Position numbers and translations under genes: made by a program. This document shows positions 7,201 through 14,817 of a stretch of DNA of 18,610 bases, one piece after another. Origin of the DNA: Streptomyces violaceoruber (GTDB lineage: Bacteria; Actinomycetota; Actinomycetes; Streptomycetales; Streptomycetaceae); NCBI GenBank assembly GCA_000720805.1, contig JODI01000123.1, positions 1 to 18,610 on the forward strand, read 5' to 3'. A model generated the notes under the pieces. It saw only the letters and a program-made list of their open reading frames with translations. It did no database searches and was not told the DNA's origin. Positions within the stretch are counted from its first letter, which is position 1; each line of letters opens with the position of its first letter.

Positions 7201-9713
7201 GGGAGATCCTCGAGCTGAAGACGACGATCAACACGATGGTCGACCAGCTGTCCTCGTTCGCCGAGGAGGTCACCCGAGTCGCCCGAGAGGTGGGTACGGA
7301 GGGCCAGCTGGGCGGCCAGGCACGCGTGCGGGACGTCGACGGGACCTGGCGCGACCTCACCGAGTCGGTGAACGAGATGGCCGGGAACCTGACCCGGCAG
7401 GTGCGTGCCATCGCGCGCGTGGCGACCGCGGTGACCCGTGGCGACCTGAACCTGAAGATCGACGTGGACGCGTCCGGGGAGATCCAGGAACTGCAGGACT
7501 ACATCAACAAGATGATCGCCAACCTGCGCGACACCACGATCGCCAACAAGGAGCAGGACTGGCTCAAGGGCAACCTCGCCCGCATCTCCGCGCTGATGCA
7601 GGGCCGGCGGGACCTGGCGGACGTGGCCTCACTGATCATGAGCGAGCTCACGCCGGTGGTGACCGCGCAGCACGGCGCGTTCTTCGTCGCCATGCCGCTC
7701 CTCGACGGCAAGGACCTGAGCACCGAGGAGGAGGACCGGTACGAGCTGCGGATGCTCGGGTCGTACGGCTACTCGATGGGTTCCATGCCGACGTCGTTCC
7801 GGCCGGGTGAGGCACTCATCGGGACGGCCGCCCAGGAGAAGCGCACGATCCTCGTGGAGAACGCGCCCAGCGGGTATCTCAAGATCTCCTCCGGGCTCGG
7901 AGAGGCGCCGCCCGCGCAGGTGATCGTCCTTCCGGTGCTGTTCGAGGGCAAGGTGCTCGGCGTCATCGAGCTGGCGTCCTTCACTCCCTTCACCCAGATC
8001 CAGAAGGATTTCCTCAACCAGATCGCCGAGATGATCGCGACCAGCGTCAACACCATCTCCGTCAACACGAAGACGGAGGTGCTGCTGAAGCAGTCGCAGG
8101 AGCTCACCGAGCAACTCCGTGAGCGGTCGGCCGAACTGGAGAACCGGCAGAAGGCCCTCCAGGCGTCCAACGCCGAACTGGAGGAGAAGGCCGAGCTGCT
8201 GGCCCAGCAGAACCGCGACATCGAGGTGAAGAACACCGAGATCGAGGAGGCGCGGCAGGTCCTGGAGGAGCGTGCCGAGCAACTCGCGGTCTCGATGCGC
8301 TACAAGAGCGAGTTCCTCGCCAACATGTCGCACGAGCTGCGGACGCCGCTCAACTCGCTGCTGATCCTGGCCAAACTGCTCGCCGACAACGCGGAGGGGA
8401 ACCTCTCCCCGAAGCAGGTCGAGTTCGCCGAGACGATCCACGGGGCCGGCTCCGACCTGCTCCAGCTGATCAACGACATCCTGGACCTGTCGAAGGTCGA
8501 GGCGGGCAAGATGGACGTCTCCCCGACGCGGATCGCGCTCGTCCAGCTCGTCGACTACGTGGAGGCCACCTTCCGGCCGCTGACCGCGGAGAAGGGCCTC
8601 GACCTGTCCGTGCGGGTGTCGCCGGAGCTGCCCGCCACGCTGCACACGGACGAACAGCGGCTCCTACAGGTGCTGCGCAACCTGCTGTCCAACGCGGTGA
8701 AGTTCACCGACTCGGGCGCGGTCGAGCTGGTCATCAGGCCGGCCGGCCGGGATGTGCCGATGGGGATCCGCGAGCAGCTCCTGGAGACCGGTTCGCTGCG
8801 CGACCCGGGCGCGGACCTCATCGCGTTCTCGGTGACCGACACCGGCATCGGGATCGCGGCCAGCAAGATGCGGGTGATCTTCGAGGCGTTCAAGCAGGCG
8901 GACGGTACGACCAGCCGCAAGTACGGGGGCACCGGCCTCGGGCTGTCGATCTCGCGGGAGATCGCCCAGCTGCTCGGCGGTGAGATCCACGCGCAGAGCG
9001 AGCCGGGACGTGGATCGACGTTCACGCTGTACTTGCCGCTGCACCCGAGCGAGTTGCCGCCCCAGGGCTACCAGCAGCTCGCGCCCCCGCTGGAGGTCGG
9101 CGAGCTGATGGCGTCCGGCTCGGGGCTGCCGGAGTCCTCCGAGCTGTCCGACGTGGAGGTCGAGACGCCGGCCGAGGTGAAGTCGTACCGGGAGACACAG
9201 AACGGTCCGGCCGCGCTCTTCCGGCGCCGCCGCAGGCCCGTGCAGGAGATCGAACAGCGGCACGCGCAGCAGGAGGGCTGGCCGACGGCCACGGAGCAGG
9301 AGAGCACGCCCAAGCAGCCGCGGCGCGGCATCCGGTTCGGCGGGGAGAAGGTGCTGATCGTCGACGACGACATCCGCAACGTCTTCGCGCTGACCAGCGT
9401 CCTGGAGCAGCACGGGCTGTCGGTGTTGTACGCCGAGAACGGCCGCGAGGGCATCGAGGTGCTGGAGCAGCACGAGGACGTGGCGGTCGTGCTGATGGAC
9501 ATCATGATGCCCGAGATGGACGGGTACGCCACGACCACGGCGATCCGCAGGATGCCGCAGTTCGCCGGACTGCCGATCATCGCGCTGACCGCGAAGGCGA
9601 TGAAGGGCGACCGGGAGAAGGCGATCGAGTCGGGCGCCTCCGACTACGTCACCAAGCCCGTCGACCCCGATCACCTGCTGGCTGTGATGGAGCAGTGGAT
9701 GCGTGGGGAGTGA
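4224..9713 (+). CDS. osaA: OsaA: poly-HAMP soluble hybrid sensor histidine kinase
   Basis: An 1829-residue cytoplasmic hybrid kinase linked to osmoadaptation in Streptomyces. Residues about 35-1100 are a chain of HAMP-like units: 12 of the GDLS...VNTMVDQL type alternating with 11 of the EGxLGGQA...WKDLTDSVN type. Then follow GAF (about 1115-1280), coiled coil (1285-1360), HisKA ([11 protein letters not shown], phospho-acceptor His1370), HATPase (LSNAVKF with Asn1490, [16 protein letters not shown]), a polar linker (about 1610-1705) and a receiver (1709-1826; Asp1759, conserved TKP lysine). No signal peptide or membrane helix is visible, so sensing must be intracellular. GTG 4224 is chosen because GGGAGGG ends 5 bases upstream. 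There is no HPt domain, so phosphate may pass within the protein or to OsaB. The HAMP array plus kinase-receiver order recalls fungal group III (Nik1/Os-1) kinases. Expected partner: osaB, 318 bases downstream on the same strand. Confidence 0.95.
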   Translation: MESGAATRGTKTRAKGGQSPSNQRKPRGGTTAVDTAALDRLMAALVSMRDGNFRKRLTVSGDGVMSEIAAVFNEVADRNLHLTGELSRVRRMVGREGKLTERLETGACEGSWAAAIDNSNALVDDLVRPVSEVGRVLSAVAEGDLSPRMELRTQAPDGGGHPLRGEFLRVGRTVNNLVDQLSTFTDEVTRVASEVGTEGKLGGQARVRGMSGSWKDLTESVNTMAYRLTAQVRDIALVTTAVAKGDLSRKVTVHVEGEMLELKNTVNTMVDQLSSFSSEVTRVAREVGVEGELGGQAQVPGVAGVWKDLTDSVNLMAGNLTAQVRGIAQVTTAVASGDLSQKVTVSARGEVAQLADTINQMTETLRIFADEVTRVANEVGAEGQLGGQANVPGAAGTWKDLTDSVNTVFRNLTTQVRDIAAVTTAVANGDLSQKVTVDVAGEMLELKNTVNGMVDQLSAFGAEVTRVAREIGVEGELGGQAQVPGAAGTWKDLTDSVNTAFRNLTGQVRNIAQVTTAVANGDLSQKVTVDVSGEMLQLKNTVNTMVDQLSAFADQVTRMARDVGTEGRLGGQAVVPGVSGTWKELTDSVNFMGGNLTSQVRQIAQVTTAVARGDLSQKIDVDARGEILELKNTINTMVDQLSAFADQVTRVAREVGTEGRLGGQAQVPGVAGVWRDLTDSVNGMAGNLTAQVRNIAQVATAVARGDLSQKIDVDARGEILELKNTLNTMVDQLSSFADQVTRVAREVGTEGILGGQAEVQGVSGTWKDLTQSVNFMANNLTIQVRNIAEVTTAVAKGDLSKKITVDAKGEILELVTTVNTMVDQLSSFAEQVTRVAREVGTEGQLGGQARVPGVTGIWKDLSDNVNLMANNLTMQVRNISQVAAAVANGDLTRTVTIEARGEVAQLADTFNTMVKTLSSFADQVTKVAREVGTDGILGGQARVPGVAGTWKDLTESVNQMASNLTGQVRNIAMVTTAIAKGDLTKKIDIDARGEILELKTTINTMVDQLSSFAEEVTRVAREVGTEGQLGGQARVRDVDGTWRDLTESVNEMAGNLTRQVRAIARVATAVTRGDLNLKIDVDASGEIQELQDYINKMIANLRDTTIANKEQDWLKGNLARISALMQGRRDLADVASLIMSELTPVVTAQHGAFFVAMPLLDGKDLSTEEEDRYELRMLGSYGYSMGSMPTSFRPGEALIGTAAQEKRTILVENAPSGYLKISSGLGEAPPAQVIVLPVLFEGKVLGVIELASFTPFTQIQKDFLNQIAEMIATSVNTISVNTKTEVLLKQSQELTEQLRERSAELENRQKALQASNAELEEKAELLAQQNRDIEVKNTEIEEARQVLEERAEQLAVSMRYKSEFLANMSHELRTPLNSLLILAKLLADNAEGNLSPKQVEFAETIHGAGSDLLQLINDILDLSKVEAGKMDVSPTRIALVQLVDYVEATFRPLTAEKGLDLSVRVSPELPATLHTDEQRLLQVLRNLLSNAVKFTDSGAVELVIRPAGRDVPMGIREQLLETGSLRDPGADLIAFSVTDTGIGIAASKMRVIFEAFKQADGTTSRKYGGTGLGLSISREIAQLLGGEIHAQSEPGRGSTFTLYLPLHPSELPPQGYQQLAPPLEVGELMASGSGLPESSELSDVEVETPAEVKSYRETQNGPAALFRRRRRPVQEIEQRHAQQEGWPTATEQESTPKQPRRGIRFGGEKVLIVDDDIRNVFALTSVLEQHGLSVLYAENGREGIEVLEQHEDVAVVLMDIMMPEMDGYATTTAIRRMPQFAGLPIIALTAKAMKGDREKAIESGASDYVTKPVDPDHLLAVMEQWMRGE
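4956..7439 (+). repeat. Tandem 276-base coding repeats (poly-HAMP array inside osaA)
   Basis: The GDL codons begin at 4956, 5232, 5508, 5784, 6060, 6336, 6612, 6888, 7164 and 7440: nine steps of exactly 276 bases without a single indel. One earlier, longer step (4650 to 4956, 306 bases) holds a 10-residue insertion. Each 92-residue unit contains two related HAMP-like halves of about 46 residues. Neighbouring copies at 6054-6200 and 6330-6476 differ at only 4 of 147 bases. Confidence 0.95.
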
Positions 9714-9755
9714 CGGGAACGGTCGGGGTATGTTCGGGCTTCGTGACCATGTGGC

Positions 9756-9783
9756 GGGAACCTTCGGCAGGTGCCCGGAGTTG
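9756..9783 (+). promoter_or_regulatory. ECF-type promoter-like box 1 upstream of osaB
   Basis: GGGAAC (9756-9761), 18 bases, GTTG (9780-9783). The Streptomyces SigR consensus is GGGAAT-N18-GTT, so this differs at one base; GGAAC -35 boxes are common to ECF sigma factors. It lies in the 318-base gap between osaA and osaB. Confidence 0.45.
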
Positions 9784-9825
9784 CTGACCCAGGGTGGCCG
9801 AAGTCGTGTAGAAGTACAGGATTCG

Positions 9826-9853
9826 GGGAACCTTCTGGTCTCTCGCCGCGTTT
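9826..9853 (+). promoter_or_regulatory. ECF-type promoter-like box 2 upstream of osaB
   Basis: GGGAAC (9826-9831), 18 bases, GTTT (9850-9853): the same architecture as box 1 and exactly 70 bases downstream. The 10-base string GGGAACCTTC is shared. The predicted start near 9860 would leave a leader of about 170 bases before osaB. I see nothing else convincing between 9854 and the osaB ribosome site. Confidence 0.45.
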
Positions 9854-10031
9854 CTGCTACGTGCACAGTGACATCGCGGTGACAGGGTGTGTCGACGGGC
9901 GGGGTGCGGCTACGATGACCGGCACAAGGACGGGCGGCGAAAGGGAGTCGTCCCCCGGGGCGGCGTCGGTCGGCGTCACCCCGAGTCCTACGGACAGGGG
10001 AGGCCCCACGCCGGGGCGAGGAGGGCGGGCC

Positions 10032-10718
10032 ATGGTGCAGAAGGCCAAGATCCTCCTGGTCGATGACCGGCCGGAGAATCTGCTGGCGCTGGAGGCCATC
10101 CTCTCTGCGCTCGATCAGACGCTGGTGCGGGCATCGTCCGGGGAGGAAGCGCTCAAAGCACTGCTCACGGACGACTTCGCGGTCATTCTGCTGGACGTCC
10201 AGATGCCGGGCATGGACGGATTCGAAACGGCCGCGCACATCAAACGGCGGGAGAGGACCCGGGACATCCCGATCATCTTCCTCACCGCCATCAACCACGG
10301 ACCGCACCACACCTTCCGCGGGTACGCGGCGGGAGCGGTCGACTACATCTCCAAGCCGTTCGACCCCTGGGTGCTGCGCGCCAAGGTCTCCGTCTTCGTC
10401 GAGCTCTACATGAAGAACTGCCAACTGCGCGAGCAGGCGGCGCTGCTGCGGCTCCAGTTGGAGGGCGGTGGCGACGGCAAGGCCGCGGTCGGCGAGGCCA
10501 AGGAGCCGGCCGGGCTGCTCGCCGAGCTCTCCGCGCGGCTCGCGGCGGTCGAGGAGCAGGCCGAGGCGCTGTCCAAGCAGCTCGACGACGAGTCGGCGGA
10601 CGCTGCGGCGGTGGCCACGGCGGCGCATCTCGAACGCAAACTCACCGGGTTGCGGCGGGCGCTGGACGCGCTGGAGCCGGGGACCGGGAGCGCGAATTCG
10701 GTGCCCTCGCAGAACTGA
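10032..10718 (+). CDS. osaB: OsaB: orphan response regulator, receiver plus coiled coil
   Basis: A 228-residue protein. Residues 4-125 are a CheY-like receiver with the acidic pair Asp11/Asp12, phospho-acceptor Asp55 (ILLDVQMPGMDG), Thr85 and Lys108 (SKPF). Residues about 130-215 are Ala/Glu/Leu-rich and predicted coiled coil (AELSARLAAVEEQAEALSKQ). No HTH or enzyme output domain exists, so it probably acts by protein-protein contact. Family knowledge: S. coelicolor OsaB is needed for growth and development under osmotic stress. ATG 10032 is chosen because AGGAGGG ends 6 bases upstream and the receiver begins right after it. The frame is open back to GTG 9771, but those 87 residues are Pro/Gly/Arg-rich and unlike a receiver. 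Confidence 0.93.
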   Translation: MVQKAKILLVDDRPENLLALEAILSALDQTLVRASSGEEALKALLTDDFAVILLDVQMPGMDGFETAAHIKRRERTRDIPIIFLTAINHGPHHTFRGYAAGAVDYISKPFDPWVLRAKVSVFVELYMKNCQLREQAALLRLQLEGGGDGKAAVGEAKEPAGLLAELSARLAAVEEQAEALSKQLDDESADAAAVATAAHLERKLTGLRRALDALEPGTGSANSVPSQN

Positions 10719-10762
10719 CGCCCGGCGAGGTTGTGTTGTCGGCACGCGGTCCTTCGATACGA

Positions 10763-10808
10763 GGGGGGCCGCGCGGTCCGGCACCGGCGGAGTGCCCGCG
10801 CCCCCTTT
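10763..10808 (+). terminator. Probable osaB terminator (GC-rich bulged hairpin)
   Basis: A run of G (10763-10768), GCGCG (10771-10775) and GGCAC (10780-10784) can pair with GTGCC (10792-10796), CGCGC (10797-10801) and the following C run (to 10805), with two small left-side bulges and a 7-base loop. TTT follows. It lies 45 bases after the osaB stop and before the ftsK promoter region. Confidence 0.5.
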
Positions 10809-10914
10809 CCCAGCTCGAGCGGCATCGCATGAGTCGGCGTCAGTGCCGCGCCCCGTAATGACGACACGAACGGGTGAAGCATCGGGCAGGCGTGTCCACC
10901 GTCGTCTCCACCGG

Positions 10915-10920
10915 TAACCT
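10915..10920 (+). promoter_or_regulatory. -10-like hexamer for a leaderless ftsK transcript
   Basis: TAACCT ends exactly 7 bases before ATG 10928 and no purine-rich ribosome site is present, so transcription may begin at the ATG itself. The -35 region is weak. Confidence 0.4.
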
Positions 10921-10927
10921 CACACCT

Positions 10928-13654
10928 ATGGCCTCACGTCCCTCCGCAGCCAAGAAGCCCGCCAAGAAGGCGGCCGCTCCGGCGAAGGCTGGGGCGAAGA
11001 AGGCCGCCGCCAAAAGGGCACCCGCGAAGAAGGCGCCCGCCAAGAAGGCCGCGGCGAAGAAGGCCGCGCCCCCGAAACCGGCGCCCAGTCCGACCGGGGG
11101 CGTCTACCGCCTCGTCCGCGCCCTCTGGCTGGGCCTCGCGCACGCCGTCGGCGCGGTGTTCCGCGGCATAGGACAAGGCGCGAAGAACCTCGACCCGGCT
11201 CACCGCAAGGACGGCATCGCGTTGCTGCTGCTCGCCCTCGCCCTGATCGTCGCCGCCGGCACCTGGTCCAACCTGCGCGGGCCCGTCGGGGACCTCGTCG
11301 AGATGCTGGTGACCGGTGCCTTCGGCCGGCTCGACCTGCTCGTGCCGATACTGCTCGCGGTCATCGCCGTACGGTTCATCCGCCACCCCGAGCAGCCCGA
11401 GGCCAACGGGCGGATCGTGATCGGCCTGTCCGCGCTCGTCATCGGCGTGCTCGGCCAGGTCCACATCGCCTGCGGCTCGCCCGCCCGCAGTGACGGCATG
11501 CAGGCGATAAGGGACGCGGGCGGCCTCATCGGCTGGGGCGCGGCCACCCCGCTGACGTACACCATGGGCGAGGTCCTCGCCGTACCGCTGCTCGTCCTGC
11601 TCACCGTGTTCGGGCTGCTCGTCGTCACCGCGACCCCGGTCAACGCCATCCCGCAGCGGCTGCGGCTGCTCGGCGTGAAGCTCGGCATCGTCCAGGGGAC
11701 CGTCCAGGACGAACTCAGCGAGGACGACGAGCGGTACGACGACCAGTGGCGTGACGCGGTGCCCGCCCGTACTCGCAGGCGCACTCCCGCCCCGGCGGCG
11801 TACGACCCCGACAGCGCGGAGCAGGAGGCCCTCTCCAAGCGCCGTGGCCGCCCCAGGCGCTCCGCCGTACCGCAGCCCGACATGGGCCGCCCCCTGGACG
11901 CCGTGGACGTCGCCGCGGCCGCCGCTGCCGCCCTCGACGGGGCCGTGCTGCACGGCATGCCGCCCTCGCCGATCGTCGCCGACCTCACCCAGGGGGTGAG
12001 CGTGGGCGACCGCGAGGAGACGACACCGACACCGACGCCGACCCCTGTACCGGCGCCGGCCGCGCGGCCCAAGCAGGAGAAGCTCGACACGCCACGCAAG
12101 GGCGAGGTCCGCGACCTGACCAAGGCGCCGCCCAGCGCGCCGCGCGAACTGCCGCCGCGCGCCGAGCAGCTCCAGCTGTCCGGCGACATCACGTACGCGC
12201 TGCCCGCGCTCGACCTCCTCACGCGCGGGGGTCCCGGCAAGGCGCGCAGCGCCGCCAACGACGCGGTGGTCGCCTCCCTCACCAACGTCTTCACCGAGTT
12301 CAAGGTCGACGCGGCAGTCACCGGTTTCACGCGCGGGCCGACGGTCACGCGCTACGAGGTGGAGCTCGGCCCCGCCGTGAAGGTCGAGCGGATCACCGCC
12401 CTCGCCAAGAACATCGCGTACGCCGTCGCCAGTCCGGACGTGCGGATCATCAGTCCGATCCCCGGCAAGTCGGCCGTCGGCATCGAGATCCCCAACACCG
12501 ACCGGGAGATGGTCAACCTCGGTGACGTGCTGCGGCTGGCCGAGTCCGCGGAGGACGACGACCCGATGCTGGTCGCGTTCGGCAAGGACGTCGAGGGCGG
12601 CTACGTCATGCACTCGCTGGCGAAGATGCCGCACATGCTGGTCGCCGGCGCGACCGGCTCCGGCAAGTCGTCCTGCATCAACTGCCTGATCACCTCCGTC
12701 ATGATGCGGGCGACCCCGGAGGACGTCAGGATGATCCTGGTCGACCCCAAGCGCGTCGAGCTGACCGTCTACGAGGGCATCCCGCACCTGATCACGCCGA
12801 TCATCACCAACCCGAAGCGGGCCGCCGAGGCGCTCCAGTGGGTCGTACGGGAAATGGACCTCCGGTACGACGACCTGGCGGCGTACGGCTACCGGCACAT
12901 CGACGACTTCAACCGCGCCGTGCGCGAGGGGACCGTCAAGAAGCCCGAGGGCAGCGAGAGGGAGCTGCAGCCCTACCCGTACCTGCTGGTGATCGTCGAC
13001 GAGCTCGCCGACCTGATGATGGTCGCCCCGCGTGACGTCGAGGACGCCATCGTGCGGATCACGCAGCTCGCGCGCGCGGCCGGCATCCATCTGGTGCTCG
13101 CCACCCAGCGGCCGTCGGTCGACGTCGTCACCGGGCTCATCAAGGCGAACGTGCCCTCCCGGCTGGCCTTCGCCACCTCCTCGCTCGCCGACTCGCGGGT
13201 CATCCTCGACCAGCCCGGTGCCGAGAAGCTGATCGGCAAGGGCGACGGGCTGTTCCTGCCGATGGGGGCCAACAAACCGACCCGTATGCAGGGCGCCTTC
13301 GTGACCGAGGAGGAGGTCGCGGCGGTCGTCCAGCACTGCAAGGACCAGATGGCGCCGGTCTTCCGGGACGACGTCACCGTGGGCACCAAGCAGAAGAAGG
13401 AGATCGACGAGGAGATCGGCGACGACCTCGACCTGCTGTGCCAGGCGGCCGAACTGGTCGTCTCCACACAGTTCGGGTCGACGTCCATGCTCCAGCGCAA
13501 GCTGCGGGTCGGCTTCGCCAAGGCCGGGCGGCTCATGGACCTCATGGAGTCCCGGGGGATCGTCGGACCGAGCGAAGGCTCAAAGGCTCGTGATGTTCTT
13601 GTGAAGCCTGATGAGCTGGACGGCGTGCTCGCGGTGATCCGCGGGGAGGCTTGA
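10928..13654 (+). CDS. ftsK: FtsK/SpoIIIE-type DNA translocase
   Basis: A 908-residue septal DNA pump that clears chromosomes from closing septa, important in Streptomyces during sporulation septation. Residues 5-50 are a Lys/Ala/Pro tail of KKAPAKKA type. About four hydrophobic segments follow (for example DGIALLLLALALIVAAGTW and VLAVPLLVLLTVFGLLVVTA). A disordered Pro/Arg linker leads to the RecA-like motor: Walker A GATGSGKS at 574-581, Walker B LLVIVDELADL with Asp691-Glu692, ATQRPSVDVVTGLIKANVPS, and a C-terminal winged-helix gamma domain (FGSTSMLQRKLRVGFAKAGRLM). Length is normal for streptomycete FtsK. ATG 10928 is preferred because the Lys-rich tail starts there and a -10-like hexamer sits 7 bases upstream. 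GTG 10874 is in frame but has no ribosome site. Confidence 0.96.
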   Translation: MASRPSAAKKPAKKAAAPAKAGAKKAAAKRAPAKKAPAKKAAAKKAAPPKPAPSPTGGVYRLVRALWLGLAHAVGAVFRGIGQGAKNLDPAHRKDGIALLLLALALIVAAGTWSNLRGPVGDLVEMLVTGAFGRLDLLVPILLAVIAVRFIRHPEQPEANGRIVIGLSALVIGVLGQVHIACGSPARSDGMQAIRDAGGLIGWGAATPLTYTMGEVLAVPLLVLLTVFGLLVVTATPVNAIPQRLRLLGVKLGIVQGTVQDELSEDDERYDDQWRDAVPARTRRRTPAPAAYDPDSAEQEALSKRRGRPRRSAVPQPDMGRPLDAVDVAAAAAAALDGAVLHGMPPSPIVADLTQGVSVGDREETTPTPTPTPVPAPAARPKQEKLDTPRKGEVRDLTKAPPSAPRELPPRAEQLQLSGDITYALPALDLLTRGGPGKARSAANDAVVASLTNVFTEFKVDAAVTGFTRGPTVTRYEVELGPAVKVERITALAKNIAYAVASPDVRIISPIPGKSAVGIEIPNTDREMVNLGDVLRLAESAEDDDPMLVAFGKDVEGGYVMHSLAKMPHMLVAGATGSGKSSCINCLITSVMMRATPEDVRMILVDPKRVELTVYEGIPHLITPIITNPKRAAEALQWVVREMDLRYDDLAAYGYRHIDDFNRAVREGTVKKPEGSERELQPYPYLLVIVDELADLMMVAPRDVEDAIVRITQLARAAGIHLVLATQRPSVDVVTGLIKANVPSRLAFATSSLADSRVILDQPGAEKLIGKGDGLFLPMGANKPTRMQGAFVTEEEVAAVVQHCKDQMAPVFRDDVTVGTKQKKEIDEEIGDDLDLLCQAAELVVSTQFGSTSMLQRKLRVGFAKAGRLMDLMESRGIVGPSEGSKARDVLVKPDELDGVLAVIRGEA

Positions 13655-13761
13655 AGGGAGCCCAAGGCGGGTGGCCGATCGTGACTCACCCGTAAGGGAT
13701 CGTTGAGCAACCGTTTCCCTTCGGCGTACGTCAAGTTGAGGGAAGCAAAAAGCTGCTGCCT

Positions 13762-13793
13762 CGCCATCGGCGTGTCCGGCCATACCGATGGCG
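13762..13793 (+). terminator. Inverted repeat between ftsK and the RodZ-like gene
   Basis: CGCCATCGG (13762-13770) and CCGATGGCG (13785-13793) form a perfect 9-bp stem with a 14-base loop, 107 bases after the ftsK stop. It could end the ftsK transcript, although no T-tract follows, or be an operator for the next promoter. A weaker 6-bp stem sits at 13668-13692. Confidence 0.4.
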
Positions 13794-13813
13794 TACAAAG
13801 TCCTACCGACCGG

Positions 13814-13844
13814 TTGCCCCACCCTTTCGTACCCGCCATAGACT
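13814..13844 (+). promoter_or_regulatory. Possible promoter of the RodZ-like gene
   Basis: TTGCCC (13814-13819), a 19-base spacer and TAGACT (13839-13844). A start near 13851 gives a 37-base leader. The -10 is fair and the spacer slightly long, so this is tentative. Confidence 0.4.
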
Positions 13845-13887
13845 GAACCTCCAGCACAGGCGGCTAAAACGCTCGAAAGGCGCCCCC

Positions 13888-14730
13888 GTGTCCCTCGGCA
13901 ACTCCCCTGAAGACGAGCGTCCGTTCGAAGGCGACCGTGAGGAAGATCGCCTCTCGATCGGTCGTGCCCTCCAGCAGGCACGTATCGCTGCCGGGCTGAC
14001 CGTCGACGACGTCAGTACCGCCACCCGGGTCCGCCTGCCCATCGTGCACGCCATCGAGGCGGACGACTTCGGTCCGTGTGGCGGAGACGTGTACGCGCGC
14101 GGACACATCAGGACCCTGGCCCGGGCCGTCCACCTCGATCCCGCTCCGCTGCTCGCCCGGTTCGACGCCGACCACGGCGGTCGTCCGGCGCCGACGCCGG
14201 CCGCACCGCTGTTCGAGGCGGAGCGGATCCGTCCGGAGCGGCGCGGACCCAACTGGACCGCGGCGATGGTCGCAGCGATCGTCGTCGTGGTCGCTTTCGT
14301 CGGGTTCACCGCCTTCAAGGGCGGCGACGACGGCTCGGGCGCCAACACGCAGGTCGCCGACGGCGCCAAGCCCTCGACCAGCGCCACCGCCTCGCCCACC
14401 CCGAAGAACGACAAGCCCGAGGTTCCGAAACCGGACACCTCGGACAGCGCCATCGCCGCCGCGCCCCAGGACAAGGTGACCGTCCAGGTCAGCGCCGCCG
14501 ACGGGAAGAGCTGGATCTCGGCCAAGGATCACAGTGGCCGCCTCCTGTTCGACGGCCTGCTCAAGCAGGGCGAGTCCAAGACCTTCCAGGACAACGAGAA
14601 GGTCAATCTCGTCCTCGGCGACGCGGGCGCCATCCAGCTGTATGTCAACGGCAAGAAGATCGACGACGACTGGCAGCCGGGGGCTGTGGAGCGGCTCACG
14701 TATACGAAGGGCGACCCGCAGGTCGGTTGA
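13888..14730 (+). CDS. RodZ-like membrane protein with N-terminal HTH
   Basis: A 280-residue single-pass protein. Residues about 22-93 are a Cro/Xre-type HTH of the RodZ kind (IGRALQQARIAAGLTVDDVS, then IEADDF and YARGHIRTLARAV). A basic stretch (ERIRPERRGP) precedes one transmembrane helix (about 124-143, AAMVAAIVVVVAFVGFTAF). A Thr/Ser/Pro-rich linker and a DUF4115-like beta domain (about 190-270) follow outside the membrane. RodZ links cytoskeletal proteins to the envelope in rods; its role in apically growing Streptomyces is less clear. The start is GTG 13888 with GAAAGG 7 bases upstream. The flanking genes ftsK and rimO are the usual actinobacterial context. Confidence in the fold is high; confidence that it acts as true RodZ is moderate. 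Confidence 0.85.
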   Translation: MSLGNSPEDERPFEGDREEDRLSIGRALQQARIAAGLTVDDVSTATRVRLPIVHAIEADDFGPCGGDVYARGHIRTLARAVHLDPAPLLARFDADHGGRPAPTPAAPLFEAERIRPERRGPNWTAAMVAAIVVVVAFVGFTAFKGGDDGSGANTQVADGAKPSTSATASPTPKNDKPEVPKPDTSDSAIAAAPQDKVTVQVSAADGKSWISAKDHSGRLLFDGLLKQGESKTFQDNEKVNLVLGDAGAIQLYVNGKKIDDDWQPGAVERLTYTKGDPQVG

Positions 14731-14804
14731 GGACCTGGGGGCCGGCGGACGGGGCGGGCCGGGATCGGCCAACCCCGTCGACGTGGGGTGTCAGCGGGAC
14801 GAAG

Positions 14805-14810
14805 TAGTCT
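14805..14810 (+). promoter_or_regulatory. -10-like hexamer for a leaderless rimO transcript
   Basis: TAGTCT ends exactly 7 bases before the rimO ATG, the same geometry as upstream of ftsK, and no ribosome site is present. A small palindrome (ACCCC 14772-14776, GGGGT 14785-14789) overlaps where the -35 should be. Confidence 0.45.
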
Positions 14811-14817
14811 TGAGCCC

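Noticed and set aside
9771..10031. 87-residue N-terminal extension of OsaB
   Set aside because: Pro/Gly/Arg-rich and not receiver-like; ATG 10032 has an ideal ribosome site and the receiver begins immediately after it. The twin promoter-like boxes also lie at or inside this stretch.
8664..10784. 706-codon minus-strand frame across the osaA end and osaB
   Set aside because: It runs through two recognised genes and their intergenic region and has composition typical of antisense frames.
10934..13336. 800-codon minus-strand frame opposite ftsK
   Set aside because: Shadow frame; Arg/Gly/Asp/His-rich product and no ribosome site, while FtsK motifs on the plus strand are unambiguous.
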